Shown here one piece after another: positions 36,350 to 49,439 of a stretch of DNA of 64,000 nt (positions are counted from its first letter, which is position 1; each line of letters opens with the position of its first letter). The position numbers were made by a program, and so were the translations under genes. Source of the stretch: Marthasterias glacialis (taxonomy: Eukaryota > Echinodermata > Asteroidea > Forcipulatida > Asteriidae); the NCBI GenBank assembly GCA_911728455.2, contig OU452228.1, forward strand, positions 7,612,129 to 7,676,128. The letters run 5' to 3'. The notes under the pieces are model-generated. The model saw only the letters and a list, made by a program, of their open reading frames with translations, was not told where the DNA came from and did no database searches.

Positions 36350-39173
36350 GATGTCCCCACTTCCAAAAATGTCTCTTAAATTGCGTCTCAGGATCAATGA
36401 ACTGCGCAGCTCAATTTAAAGTACAGTAGAGGGAACCTCACGCGATATTGTGTCTTCCACCCTGAAGTTTGTCGAAGCGAATTAGTAATTTTACAACCGC
36501 ATGAAACACTCGAAAAGGCCGACCCAATCGCTCTGTAATGTTAGAATCAACCAATCGCAGTTCCCAACCGTTTGGGGCATTACCAAGCTGCTATAAGATC
36601 AGGGTGATTGACTCGTGTGATAGGTCACGGCGATATGGGGTCCGATAGCAGACGTCATGAGTATTGACAGTTGTAATCTTCAAGTTGAATGGCGCACAAG
36701 GTTAAATTCGAGGTAGGCGTAAAGTGGAGCTATTTCTTCAGGCAGGCCGAACTCCAGATAACAAATAAAATAAGTTGATCCAAGAAAGTTGCTTGGATAT
36801 TTGGTTTAATTATAATGACTGCGTTATCAAATGTTAACATTTTCACGTTACAGTTGGTTTCCCCATGATCAACTTATCAAATGTCATATTTTATTCCATA
36901 TAAATTGAAAACATTATTTGTAAAGGTTTAACCAACCAGTGATTTGTCAACACTCCATGTTCACACCATGATAGGACTATACTGCACCAATGAATCTTAG
37001 TTACTCCTGACACAACTCAAGTTGACATCTGCCTTTCCAGCAATTCATTCAGAAAGAACTTGGCTGATGTGAACATTAGCTTGGGATTTCCCTGATGTAG
37101 TTGTACATCATAGTATGTAAAAACAGCGTGATAGAGGTATGCTTCATGTTGACATTACAGGATAGTCTCAATTATCAACAACGTTCCACGTTTTTTTTTC
37201 GTAGATAATTTATATGAGATCCTGGTGAAACGATGTGGAATAACTGCAGTCATGGCAATTGAATAATAGTCAAGAGCATCAAATATTGCGGCAGACTTGT
37301 TCACAAGACCTCCCTCAGACAAGAAAAACAAATTACGAGAAAAACAAAACGATTCTCCCCCGCTATTACCGGTACCTAACCTTGAAATGTGCATCCTGCC
37401 GGTCAATGCACCATGTATGCCCACACACGGCCATTCCTACGGCAGTCTTTGAATATTATCCTAGTAACTTTAACATCACACAATCTTGATACCCACTCTG
37501 ACACTTAGAATATGAGAGGAAAGTCCTCGATAACAGCAACACGAACTGAAAGTTGTTCCTATGAACTATTTGGCAAGAAAGCATCAGTCAGTTCTCCAGG
37601 GGCATATAACTTACGAAAGCAAAGTCAAAAGTAAAATAAGCTTATACAGATAAAAAACAATGACAGAAGACTGTACCTGCAACATCTCTGGGGAGTTTAT
37701 ACAAAAATGCAAGTGCCCACTTTGCTGCGAAAAATGTAAGCCAGTCCCAGACACAGAAAAATCATTCTCATATCACTGTGCCGACTTTAGGGTGCTATTT
37801 TTACCGATCTGGGTCGAGAATTGGTTCTTATCCAAACACATGAAGTGGGTTTTTGTTTATAAATTCACGGACTTTTCTTATGGGCCGCTAATGACACGTG
37901 CATGTTCAAATACTCCGTCTTTATGGATGCTACAGGCGTATACAGCCTGAAGTAAGGTTTTTGTTATTTACAAATACACAACGAAGACGTCGCCGGTGCG
38001 TGGACCTTTTAAACCCATCCTTAAACTAGGCTCAAAATCCCCGAGGTTAAAGTTGCCAGATAGAACATATGTCATACGGTACTTGAAATGCTTCATATTT
38101 TCATAGCGTGGGACATTATGGATCATCTTGTCAAGCTCCGGGGATCTCTCTTAAGTAAACTGATGAGGGTATACGTGTCAGTGCTGGATGATTTCTAGCA
38201 ATAATTGGCAAAATTCTTGACAGCTTGTAGTGGTTTATGGTAAATCAACAGTCCGTGAGCTGTCACAAATATACACAGACGTAAATGTGTTTGATTTTTC
38301 AGTCCGTAATTGGGTTAGCATTAAATGCACAACAACCGTGCGAATCATGTGGTAAACCTGTTATTGCATGGTCATCGAAATTTTTTCTCGGGTATAATGG
38401 GATTCCATTTTGTTTTCATAGTAGGTTGGACATTTCAACACTTTCACTTGTCCGTGATCGTTTTTCATTTGATCATATTTGTCATTTGAAATATAGTTTA
38501 TTTTGCTGCTGTATACCCGGAATTCCGCACTGTTTTCCGTTAAACATTCTCCCTGCAAATTTCGACGGATTGCTCCTAAATTCACCTTAAACATCACTTA
38601 CTTCGTCCTTTACTATAAACAGTATGCATTAAAAAAAAAGAAATAAAAACTCCTTTAAGTCAAAAGAGTTTATCAAACCCAAACTAATAAACGTGATAGT
38701 TCGTTGTTGACGCACCTCTTCATATTCTTCATATTGGACACATAAAGTTGCCACGGGGTCGATTTCACAAAGCACTAAGATTCATCTTAATATGAGTAGT
38801 CGGTATTACCACTAGTGATTTGTATTGTGACATCACCTTTTGCTTCGCAATTAAGACTGCTTTGCACTTAAGATCAATCTTAGCTCTTTGTGAAATCGAG
38901 AGTTACTCGGTTATTTTTGTTTGTATGAAGAAGAAGGGTGATATAGTAAATAAAACTGATTTCCTCACGGGAAAAAAGTAAGTGTGCATCTGCTTGTTGA
39001 GATCCTATAAAACATTCCCACTAAATTGAGCACTCCTGTTGTGCTCGACGTGCTATAAGTGATGTAGTATCTTTTTTTTAGGGGTGGGGGAAGGAATGGA
39101 GGCTTCCCACCATGTGGCGAAAAACTGCCACGACACACCGCATCGTTATCATCATCACAAACTATATTCAGCG
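36350..39173. other. Intergenic between the ACE homologue and the sialyltransferase
   Basis: The ACE promoter should lie just above 36350. One inverted-repeat element sits at 38760-38898. A minus-strand AATAAA at 38497-38502 could end the sialyltransferase transcript. A 96-codon plus-strand frame at 37660-37950 with a cysteine cluster near its start has no recognisable family, and I do not call it a gene. Confidence 0.5.
38760..38898. mobile_element. MITE-like element with CGATTTCACAAAG termini
   Basis: The left CGATTTCACAAAG...CTAAGATT and the right AATCTTAG...CTTTGTGAAATCG are inverted. The element is 139 bp. Confidence 0.7.
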
Positions 39174-42100
39174 CTAACCACCCTCACAATCGTGCACATG
39201 AATGTTGATGATTCCATTCATGTGCAACTGCCAAAGTATTTGGAATTCGGTATTAAAGCTGTGCGCTTTGGACTTCTTTAAACCGTCGAAGAAGTGATAT
39301 TGAAGTGATCTGGGCACAGGGTACGCTGTCTTTGAAAACGACCAGAAGCCAAAGAGATGTACCTCATTGCACAGTGTGATCGCTGTTTGAGTCAAATAAA
39401 ACCCTGGAGTCAAGGGAAAATGAACAAAAATAAAGAATCAATTCACAGAAACAGCACATTTGTCCATTATATAAACAAAATCTATTGAAATGTTTGCGTC
39501 CCAACAGTTCCCTTCATGTTAAATTTGTCAAATTTTAGTTTTCCACCCCTTTTCCAGTTGCAAGTGTTCCATTTTCACCTTTTACAAAGGTGACACTTCC
39601 CCCCCTTCCAATTCTCTTGAAATATTTGGACTAGTGCCACAAGGTCTTTTAACACTGGCTCCTCTCACTTGGGAAATGAATATAGTTGACTTTGATTATA
39701 AGACACATCCATCTTGAGTGATGGATAACTTTAGGGATTCACAAATTAATCAGATTACCTGTAGACATAAGGCGTATATTTGCAGACTTCCACTTTTTGG
39801 ATATTGCAGTCAGGTGTTCGGAATTTCCCACTCGCACTGCCAACCTGCCTTGTGTATCACGGATTGCCGGCAGAATCTTATGCAAGCATGCATTCACAAC
39901 GGAAATTTGGAACATGCAAGGCAGGAACAAAATGCCAGTGTACTCTCGCAGGTCTAAGTTAAACTTCCGAATATCTGAATCCTGTTGAAACCCATTGTAC
40001 CTGAAAAAGAGACAACTCGTCTTTTTATAAGAAATTAACCATAAAGAATACAAACACAAATTGACTGTGAGATCATTTCAGGTTTATCCAGTTGTTCAAA
40101 ACATGTTTTCATATAGCCTAACCGTACTATGGTCATTGTTTACAAGTTGTATTTATGTTGAGTTCTTTTAGCGAAAACAGCAACATAAAATTGGTTTCTA
40201 AAGACATGTAAAAAAAAAAAAAAAAAAAAAAATCTGACATGTACCCTTTAAAATTTGATAGTTTTTAAAATAATTTTTTAAAATAAAATTTGAAAACAAA
40301 AGGTCTGAGGGTCTCACCTGGATTTGACAATACTCGGATTCATGGTGGTGAAATTTGTCTTGAGTCCTGCATCCTCTGAAAACTTCTTGATTGGTACCAT
40401 ATTGCACCTGGAGATCATTTAAAATAAGTGGTGTTTATCAGTCGTCTTCATCATGTTCTTCCACATTTGACTTTGATAGCATCTAAAGATAACTCTTAAA
40501 GGGACTGTGTCGTCATGATCGTGGTCTGCCTGTTTCTGGGCCCAGAAACATGAACTCTCACCCAGTTACTGCACGCGCCCGCGTTGACCATCATATCACA
40601 AAGGGCGCCGTCTTTATTATAACGTGATGTGACCGCTACTCGCGCGCGTGTGCGTGCAATAACAGGCTGAGCAGTCATAAGTCAGTCTAGCCACAGACTC
40701 GCTGATCCATAAATCAATAAGGTTACACATGCTTGATACTTTTAAAACAAAACAGCGAAAACAACTTTTTCTAGTGTACTTAGCAAACTAATAAAGTAAA
40801 GAAAATGGAAATTTTCCTTGGAAGAAAACCTGACTCAGACATATCCCTTCTATTCCCTCGGATTACCCGGAAGTGTTTAGAGTGTATGCTCATCCTCTTA
40901 CCTGAATACGTAATCTGCTGTGTCGATTTCCTTCCCGCAGGCACTGTACAACAATAGTCCTGCGTTGCCGACAACGCTGCACTTTTTGAACAAAGTTCCC
41001 TTTTTAAATGTTTCATTCTGTATCAGAGATCAAGCAATTCAAACAAAAATCAGATTGATTAATCAACAAAAATGTACGTGTTGCATTAATGTTCACAAAA
41101 AGACGTGTTTTGAAAATCAAATTATGGAAAGGTTAATCAAGTTCGGCCAGTAACAATATAGGCAAGATGCATTCATAAAGAATATAATTTTCTGATTTTT
41201 GTTTCATGCTGACATGTATAAATTGTCAATATGATTTTTTTTAAAATGTTACATCTCTTACTTTGGGCAAATACTTCAAGAGTTCCGCACTGGGCTTGTA
41301 CTTGGTTCCAACGAGGATGTGACTGGGTTCAAAGTACGGCAATCTGGTATTGCTATCAATGTTATTTAACGCGAGCGTAATCTGGTCAACCTGGGTTGAT
41401 TTAGACGAACGAAAGATCTCGCGTCTAAGAGACAAAAGAGATGATGGGAAAATAAGACAATTTAGTGACAATAAAGTTTGGAATCCACCAAATGTTACAC
41501 AGCTCCGATTAATCCGTTTAACTCGTCTGACGAAAAAGAAGACACAAGTATTACAAAGTTTTCTAAGCAACAAAAGTTACGATCGATTGAACACAAAAAA
41601 TGTGAAAATGTTGAATTAACTCTTACATGTTTGGATTCAACTCTTTGGCGTTGGATGTGCTATTTTAGAATGCTGGATTTAACAGTTACAATGTTGGATT
41701 CAACATTTTCAAAGTGTAGTAATTGATCGCGCACATGTAAGTGTTGGATTCAACACTCCAGTTTTTAGCGTGTACCTCATCGTTTTGAGACGTTCTGGTC
41801 TGGGACTCCAATTCACCAGTAGGTATCTCTGGTAAATGTACAGAACTTCATCTTCGATTGAGACAAATTTCTGAACTAATGAAGAAATTGCTGGCATCTT
41901 GGTTGTGAAGGGAACTGTTATATTGACGGGATCTGGAAAACTGCAATAACAATCTCTTTATTACAATTACATACAGTATATACCACAGAAGCACAGCAAC
42001 TTGACCCAGTTGTAATTTACAACCGCGAACGATCTTATATTATCATTTATGCTTTCAAGGATTTACTTCAGTTCATCAGGGAACCTGCTCTTAATTCCAC

Positions 42101-42285
42101 GACATTTAAATATAATATTGCAACACTTTGTTACCAGTTTTTCACCTTTTGATGAATTCTTTGAGACTAATACTGGACCGTTTGACAGGGAAGAGCGATC
42201 TTCCATCGTTGATGAGAACACTGCATACGACATACAGCAGAGTAATCACGGCGCCCACTTTAAGTACAAGGGTTCGCATAGTCAT
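39174..42285 (-). CDS. Alpha-2,8-sialyltransferase (ST8Sia-type, GT29), 7 exons, complete
   Basis: Golgi type II glycosyltransferase expected to move sialic acid from CMP-sialic acid to a sialylated glycan. Exons in transcript order: 42285-42146, 41940-41776, 41424-41262, 41017-40902, 40407-40318, 40000-39759, 39403-39174, joining in frame to 381 residues (family usually 350-380). A second in-frame ATG follows at 42279. A signal-anchor segment covers about 5-25. Sialylmotif L starts near residue 166 (CSVVGNAGLLLYSACGKEID) and crosses an exon border into RCN; the downstream KTNFTTMNPSIV is typical of ST8Sia rather than ST3/ST6 enzymes. Sialylmotif S is TLCNEVHLFGFWSF (315-328) after MSTG. Motif III is YHFFD (341-345). 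Motif VS has His353 and Glu358 (HSFNTE). All catalytic motifs look intact. Whether it makes mono-, oligo- or polysialic acid cannot be told. An inverted-repeat element sits in the intron between exons 4 and 5. Confidence 0.95.
40501..40711. mobile_element. MITE-like element, family 2, truncated copy in the sialyltransferase gene
   Basis: It matches the 8701-8921 element in reverse orientation over nearly its full length but lacks the outer ~17 bp of one terminus. The retained end reads GGGACTGTGTCGTCATGATC. It lies between sialyltransferase exons 4 and 5. Confidence 0.75.
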
Positions 42286-43071
42286 CACCTGTAATATAGA
42301 ACAATACAGTTATTTAGCCGCTATGTCCATTTCGTTTCATTTCTAGTCTTTTATTCTAAAGTAATGAATGAATAATAGAGATCTTCCATAGAACTGTGAC
42401 ACTTTATTACAGGAACATTTGATAAAACAAATCACAATTAAAAGAAGCCTTTCAATTCGTCAAAATGTATCTTTTCCGACAGACAACGTATAACTATCGA
42501 GAAAATGGTTTAAAAATGCAACAGATTGACATTTTGAGAGTCCAAAGGAATTAGACTTATACAAATTAGTTCTAACTTTGTATAACACATATACAGGTTA
42601 ATATGGGTATATAATCAAGGCAAAGCATATGCGTTTAAATCATACCCGTAGTTTAGTATACAAACTAGGCATACATGTGGTGTTCTAAACGTACATGGCA
42701 CTGCGTTGTTTTAAATAACAGTTTACTGTACACTGGTAACTTACCAACAAGGCTACAATCCTTCTTCCACGATGATGTTGAGTCTAGTGGTATTATAATA
42801 CCAACAGCCTGTCCTTGTGCGCATCTCCTTATTCAGCGAGCATCCAAACAGTTCAACAGCCCTATATAGTACATCCTTTTTTTGTTATGGATACTCACAA
42901 ATTGCAGCGCTATATCGATCCACTGTAAATATTATTTTGTGACGTAAAGATTGACTGCACGAGATTTAAAGCCAATATTGTCGCCGTTTAAATGAGCTGT
43001 TAATTAAAATGCTTACAGCCATGAAGGGGCAAAACTATATTTTGAAACACTCAAACACACACACTCTTTGT

Positions 43072-43106
<35 letters not shown>
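42286..43106. other. 5' flank of the sialyltransferase gene
   Basis: A splice-acceptor-like ATTACAG just upstream of the ATG suggests that a 5' untranslated exon may lie further up. A run of about 33 A residues ends at 43105 and marks the left edge of the tandem duplication. No coding exon seen. Confidence 0.4.
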
Positions 43107-43108
<2 letters not shown>

Positions 43109-44121
43109 CAATGTATATGAGAAATAGTCCATGCAAAATACTGTCCATGTGATATTTTAAGTTACAATTCCTCAGTTCATCAACTGTTAGAGACTCATTG
43201 GGACCAGAATATTTCATGTTGTCATTTTGATTTCGGCACATGTACTCTATTTATGAAGAAATGCATTGTCCAGTTCCCTGTATGCTATACCGATTATGCA
43301 TGTTTATAATAAGAGACTGACTACTGTGTCTGCCAGCCTCAGTTTCGTTTCATTCATTCATTTCAATGACAGGCAGGCAACACATGATGGCGTAATTAAG
43401 CACTGCCCGTGTTGCTTTGTGATTTTTTAACTATCGATCATACATGCCGCAGCTCACTTCCTTTCGGGGACGTCATTTCGCGAGGTTTATAGGGACATTT
43501 TTATTTCTTTATTCATTTTGAATATGTTTGTTTTGTATTAACTTTATCATCTATGAAGGTTTCATAGTTATGTCCAAATCATCAGATGGTTTTGGAGCGG
43601 AAGTAGGAGATAACGTGTATAATAATTATGATAATAGGGAAGGTCCGCTCAAAAAACAAAAAACAAAAACAAAAAAACCAACTCGCTCAGCCTGCTGTAA
43701 CATGTAGATGGATTCAGCGCTTAATTTAATGGGTATATAAACAGTAAAACCAAGCGTTTATAAGCGCAATAATTAAACAAGAGGTCGGTACGTGCTGAAC
43801 AAAAAGACTAGAATAAACAAAACAAGTACACCAAAAAGCCACTAATAGGCGAGCAAAACTACACATCAAGAGATGAACGTTTAAAAGCAGTTTGTGGTGT
43901 CCAAACTTCAAGAGTGAAACAAAAACCAAAGATTACACGTCATAGTCTTAAAAACAGCGAATAAAAAGCCTAAAAACATTAAAGATACATGTATACCATC
44001 ATCATAAAAACCACAAGATAAACAAATATACAGCAATTGTTCAGAAAGCTGAGCACTAATACAAGACATCGGCACACAATTAAAAGTCATAAGATGATTT
44101 AGTCTTGAGTCACGACTGGAA

Positions 44122-44345
44122 TTAAGCAATGGTACAAGTTCTGATGTCATTTGGGAGAGAATTCCATGACTTAGGTGCTACAACAGAGAAGCTTTTCCGC
44201 AGGTTAAAATTTTGCTTAGACCCTACCTGGGCACCAGCGAAGATTTCCTTACCAGGTACGGCAAGGATGCTGTTGCAATTAGCCAACCTTGAACTAATCA
44301 ACGCGTGGACCAATTTCTCACGTATTAACAGAATCTGAATATCGA
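44122..44345 (-). pseudogene. LINE reverse-transcriptase C-terminal fragment, copy 1
   Basis: The minus-strand frame carries HALISSRL-NCNSIL, then skips the central region and resumes with FSVVAPKSWNSLPNDI. Both are typical of the C-terminal part of CR1/L2-type non-LTR retrotransposon polymerases. The internal deletion is shared with copy 2, so it predates the duplication. Confidence 0.65.
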
Positions 44346-46160
44346 CGAAGTTTAATATCAATTCTGTGAATTGCATATGGTGCACGACGGCACATGGCTT
44401 GCCATCTTCGGGTTGTTGTCAAACAACAAGTACGGTGCACTCAATACCACGGTTTCACAGAACAACCAATAACAAACGTTACAAATTCCACAAATACATA
44501 AGAAGAAACAACGGCTTAACGAGGAAATAGAATGCTTTAGTACATAGGCTTATTTCAATGGTTCGACAGAATGAAATGCCTACCGGGGAGGGAGAGAGCG
44601 CAATGCCAGAAACATATTATACTACAATGAAAAAAACCCATGTACACAATCAACCACAGTTCGCGTTAAAGCCCGAACAAATCCAGTTTTTGTCAGCTGG
44701 AATCCATCTCACTCTTCACTAAAATGTCAGTCTTTTTCATGCTTTATTGAAACAGGTTATCGGAGAGAGCGTGAAGTCAATTATAAAGTAACCGGCGAGC
44801 ACAATTCTGCACGAAAGGGGTTACATTGTTTATTCCAAGTAACATTTTGTTGTCAACTCATGTTTTTCCAGTTGACATTGCGAAGCTATTGTAACAATCA
44901 AGAATTAACTTTTGGGATATAACTGACAATGAAATAAATAATGATAAGATTTAGTTTTATAAATGCACAGTTTCAAAGATGCTCAAACCCCAGTCGTGTG
45001 CTGTTGAGCCTCAATGAAAGCATCAACAGCGAGGTTTGCATGTCATGACACAACCATCCTGTTTACCAATGGTTGCTATGGAAACTACTTTGCTTATTTA
45101 CTGTGCAATCGGGGAAATTTGTGGTTACAAAGATGACATTGAGGGTAGCGTAATCATAGGCATGAAATGTGTGCCAATATCTATGTACAGTACCGGTAGG
45201 TAAACTAGTCTTTTTAAAACGATCAAACAGCTTCATAGAATTCATTTAAGTTGCCAACTTTTGAGCAGACTCGTTTTAACAGATCTCTCGAATAAGTGTT
45301 GCATCAGCGAAGGTATTTTGGGGCAACAAAAAAACTGTTATGTCCGGTTCACTTTTTTTTTGAGCTGTTTTTTTTCTTTTCTTAGGTCACTCATCTACGA
45401 CCATTAATCTCGACAGGCATATTTCATAAACTCTAATAAATCATTCAGACAGCGGGAAACTGTATGAAAGGTTGGAGATGGGCGATGTGACCCTGTGCTG
45501 ATGCTAATACAATTCATTAAGAGTAAATGATGTCATTACAAATTTAACAAATCTGTTGACTTCTTTTATAGTAGGTTTGCGTCGATTCGCTACAATGACC
45601 CTAAATAAACAAAACAATAGCACTGTACTAAAGTAGATAGAGTTTCCTGAGATTTGTACGTGTCACTCATTCAAACCAACTATATTGGTGGTATTGATCA
45701 ACTGTCATTTTAAGTGACAAGGGTATATTCACCACTTAAAACCCCTGTACGTTTCTCTGTTACAACATGATCAATGCTCTTGATGCACGGTTTCATCTAC
45801 TCCTGAACACACCTAAAATATCCATTTAACGCTGAATACACTAGTGACTTGGACATTGGTAATCGTGAAGGATTAAAATACTGATCATTGATAAAGAATA
45901 CGAGGAATGCTTTTCTCCTTCCATGATGAAAGGTAATCGACAATCCGGAGATCCCTGAGCGATGACGACAATTGCGCCCCCATGCGACAAACATTTTCAT
46001 AGATAAAATAGGGGAGCAAAAAACTATCGACCAGTTCTTATTTTCATACTTTTTAAATTAAAAGTTTGATTTTTTTGCCGGAAATGCGCAAACCAAAAAC
46101 AAAACAGAAATAAAACAATTAGCACAGAATATGTCAATCATAACGAAAAAGGGACCTCAC

Positions 46161-46285
46161 CGATGTTTTTGAGAAAATCCTCCCGTGGCATTATCCCTCA
46201 GCATGTGAATAGTCCTCTTCTGTAAATAATCCACGTTTCTTGAAGATTGTCGTGCTTTGGGCTCATTTGGACTCTCACTTCGTTG
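46161..46285 (-). CDS. Possible exon in duplication copy 1, unrecognised
   Basis: The 125-nt frame is open throughout (starts QQRSESPN, ends GGFSQKHR) between a TACAG acceptor and a GTGAGG donor, and it ends in phase 2. Its partner in copy 2 has a stop at the second codon. No family is recognised, and flanking DNA is conserved to a similar degree, so coding status is unproven. Confidence 0.3.
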
Positions 46286-46535
46286 CTGTATTTAATAGAA
46301 GAGAACAATGTGGAAAATTAGGGATGGAGTTCCATAATAGTGCTCGATCATTTATTGGAGGGCAAGCAGGTAAATACTATATTGTGCAAGCCTGATTGCT
46401 TCATTCTTGAAAGGGCAAGGGCACCAAGGCATTTTCTTCTTGATAAAGGGCACCTCCATGAGAAAATTGTTAATTTGTACTGGAACATTTCAAGCACACC
46501 AAGGCAATGACAAGGGGCATTGCCTCCGTGAAGTA

Positions 46536-46805
46536 TCAGACCTGTTTATGTCTATAATCTTTAGCCGATAAAATTAGTAAATAACATAGACATTCAAACT
46601 GTTTCTTTCCATTATTCTTGATAACTTCACGAAGCATTAATCGTGGTCTGGTGATTGCTTCCAATAAAACGCCACGGGGCTCTGTTTCTTGCAGACGCGT
46701 TTGTAGTTGAAATTCATCATGTTTGTATACCACTGTAAAATAGACACTTCGCAGCAGTTTTTCATGCACTGTGGATGTAAGACGACCCCTAAGTTGCTTT
46801 ATCAT
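46536..46805 (-). other. Exon-like open frame in duplication copy 1 (partner at 51478-51747)
   Basis: An 89-codon open frame (contains RGRLTSTVHEKLLRSV and LREVIKNNGKKQFECL) is shared with copy 2. The differences I can read between the copies mostly change amino acids (for example Y/C, V/F, R/S, Y/G), which argues against strong protein constraint. It could be an old exon or a repeat-derived frame. Confidence 0.25.
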
Positions 46806-46919
46806 ACGATTGGGACTTTATTTTGACGATTGAATCAAAACTCGGTCCTGCTATTTGACATATGCAACATAAATACATTCCACACAGTGAAAGTATTTAT
46901 ACCTTGCTATCTGCGGCGC

Positions 46920-47130
46920 AGCCAGAACGTTTTCACCGGTGTGTGTGTGGGGGGGGGGGGGGGGAGAGGGGCACAGGGGATAGCTTTTCAGTGGGGGTAT
47001 TTTTTAATGCACACACATGCACGTGTACTAAAAATGTGCACGGGGAGGGGGGGGGGACCTGTGAAATTGCTGGTGAGGCATATGCCCCCAGCCCCCACCC
47101 CCTCCGTGGCTACGCCGCTACTTGAAATAT
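46920..47130 (+). repeat. G-run/C-run module, copy in duplication copy 1
   Basis: A G run of about 18, then TTTTCAGTGGG, GCACACACATG, AAAATGTGCACGGGG, a second G run, and CCCCCTCCGTGGCTACGCCG. The same order recurs at 52090-52250. Confidence 0.65.
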
Positions 47131-47300
47131 TAATTGAGGATCAGAGCTTACTATTACGATTAAGGATTACCACAGAACTATAACCCGGTTCTGCTTCTAT
47201 TAGCTTTCCGCAGTAGCGCCCTCAACAGCCAAATAGGGAGACAAAGTATACGGTAAAGCATGCCCATTACGTCAGTGTCTAAACTCATTCTTCTACTGTT

Positions 47301-47967
47301 TGTATTTTTGTGTTTAGTACAAAGCCTAAATTTGCCGACTGACATTACCAAATGAAAGCAAAGGCGCAACAACATGGAACTCACCAACATGTGAGGGTTC
47401 GGGGCAAAGCCCCCGAACGCTCATGAGGTTTTTCAGTGACTCCAAGGTTTAACACAGCCCTCAGATGCCGAGCATTAGACGACTCATATCAGAAATACAA
47501 GCTTTGAAAACAGTATTTTTTTTTGCGAATCCCCAGTTGGAGTATATGGACACAAATTCTAGTGTGGGTCCAGGGGGCGAAGCCCCCGGACACTCTACGG
47601 TTTTAATTGTTTTCAGGGCTATAAGGAGGACAGCCAAGATGTCGAAAATAGACGTTTAATTTTTTGAAATTCAAACTTTGGATACTTTTGGATATTCTAA
47701 TGGGGTCCAGGGGCGACTTTCCCGGACGCTCTAAATTTTTCAAAGTTTTTTTCACGGCTGATAAAAAAGGCCGTCAAGTTGCCGAAAATAAACGCTTTTG
47801 ATTTTCGACATAAATCAATGCCCCTAATGAAGTCTAATGAAACTAATGCCCCTAATGAAGTCCAAGAGGCGGAAATTCTGCAAGGGCGGTCCGGTGGCGA
47901 AGCCCCGGACGCTCTAAGGTTTTAAGTGTTTTTAGAGTTTAGAGGCCCGCACGTTGCCGAGAATATT
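47301..47967 (+). repeat. Dispersed repeat, copy B, between the two duplication copies
   Basis: It has the same landmark order as 5647-6166 but stops at GAATATTC, without the terminal GTCGGCAAATC part. It sits exactly between the right edge of duplication copy 1 and the left edge of copy 2. Confidence 0.7.
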
Positions 47968-48014
47968 CTCAATGTATGAGAAATGGTCCATGAAAAAAAA
48001 ATGCCCTTATTCCT

Positions 48015-48210
48015 GGGCCCACCTTCACTTAGCTGCTTAAGCAAAAAAAAATGCTTAAAAATGTTCTGCTAAGCAAAAAAATAAGCAGGATACCAGTCAC
48101 ATATTGTACATTTGACATGGTATTACGGCTGGTAACCTTACCTCTGGTAAGCATCATTTTGTTGTGCTTAGTCACTTTTTGTGCTTAAGCAGCTCTATGA
48201 AATTGGGCCC
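48015..48210. mobile_element. MITE-like element, family 1, copy 3, inside duplication copy 2
   Basis: The right terminus is AGCTCTATGAAATTGGGCCC and the left terminus is a diverged complement. CCTTATTCCTG flanks it on both sides, possibly a target-site duplication. It is absent at the matching place in copy 1 (about 43140). Confidence 0.7.
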
Positions 48211-49439
48211 TGGTCCTTATTCCTGTTGTCCGTGTGATATTTTAAGTTATAATTCCTCAGTTCCTCAACTTTTAGAGACTCATTGGGACCACAATATGTG
48301 CATGTTGTCATTTTGATTTCGGCACATCACTCTATTTATGAACAAAATTAATATTATTCATAATCTCGACATGCCTTCAAAATAACTATTGTCCAGTTCC
48401 CTGTATGCTATACCGATTGTGCATGTTTATTATAGTGACTCCAAATAAGAGACTGACTACTGTGTCTGCCAGCCTCAGTTTCGTTTCATTCATTCATTTC
48501 AATATCGGTCAAAACATGATGGCATAATCAAGCACTGCCCGTGTTGCTTTGCGATTTTTTAACTATCGATCATACATGCAGAAGCTCACTTCCTTCCGGG
48601 GACGTCATTTCGCGAGGCTTCAGTTGAGCGACATTTTTATTTCTTTATTCATTTTTTTTATATTTATTTTGAATTAAATGTATTGCCTACGAAGGTTTCA
48701 TATGACCATATCATCAGATGGTTTTGGAGCAGAAGTAGGAGATAACGTGTATAAAATGATAATGGGGAAGGTCCGCATGACTGGGGAAGAGATTATTAAA
48801 AACAAAAATAAAAAACCTAACTCCCTCAGCCTGCTGTAACATGTAGATGGATTCACCGCTTAATTTAATGGGTATAGAAACAGTAATACCAAGCGTTTAT
48901 AAGCGCATTAATTAAACATCAAGTCGGTACGTGCTGAACAAAAAGACTAGAATAAACAAAGCAAGGACACCAAAAAGCCACTAATAGGCGAGCAAAACTA
49001 CACATCAAGAGATGAACGTTTAAAAGCAGTTTGCGGTGTCCAAACTGCAAGAGTAAAACAAAACACCCAAAACGTGTTTATTATGATAATAGGGAAGGTC
49101 CGCATTAAAGGGGAAGAGATTATTAAAAAAACAAAAACAAAAACAAACAGTAAAATGCGAGCAAAACTACACACAAAAAGGTGAACGTTTAAAAGCAGTT
49201 TGTGGTGCTCAAACCATAACTGCAAGAGTAAAACAAAAACCAAAAATTACACGTCATAGTCTTAATAACAGCAAATAAAAAGCCTTGAAACATGAAACAT
49301 TATACATGTATGCCATCATCATAAAAAACACACGATAAACAGAAATTGTTCAGAGCAGCAATACAAGACATCGGCACACAGTTAGAAGTCACAAGATGAT
49401 TTTAGTCTTGAGTCGCGACTAGAATTGAGCAATAATAGA

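Larger units (their letters stand above)
43107..47303. repeat. Large direct duplication, copy 1
   Basis: The sequence is colinear with 47968-52443 at roughly 90-95% identity by eye, with indels. Shared landmarks include AACTATCGATCATACATG, a LINE fragment, TGATGCACGGTTTCATCTAC, exon-like frames and a G-rich module. The offset drifts between about 4.94 and 5.3 kb because of indels. Apart from the entries listed inside it, I see no gene. Confidence 0.9.

Noticed and set aside
36365-36397. Longer N-terminus for the ACE homologue
   Set aside because: The extra 16 codons begin without an ATG. The ATG at 36349 gives a signal peptide at the right place.
40496-40678. Open frame in the sialyltransferase intron
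   Set aside because: It lies within a copy of the family 2 inverted-repeat element, and a similar frame is not kept in the other copy.
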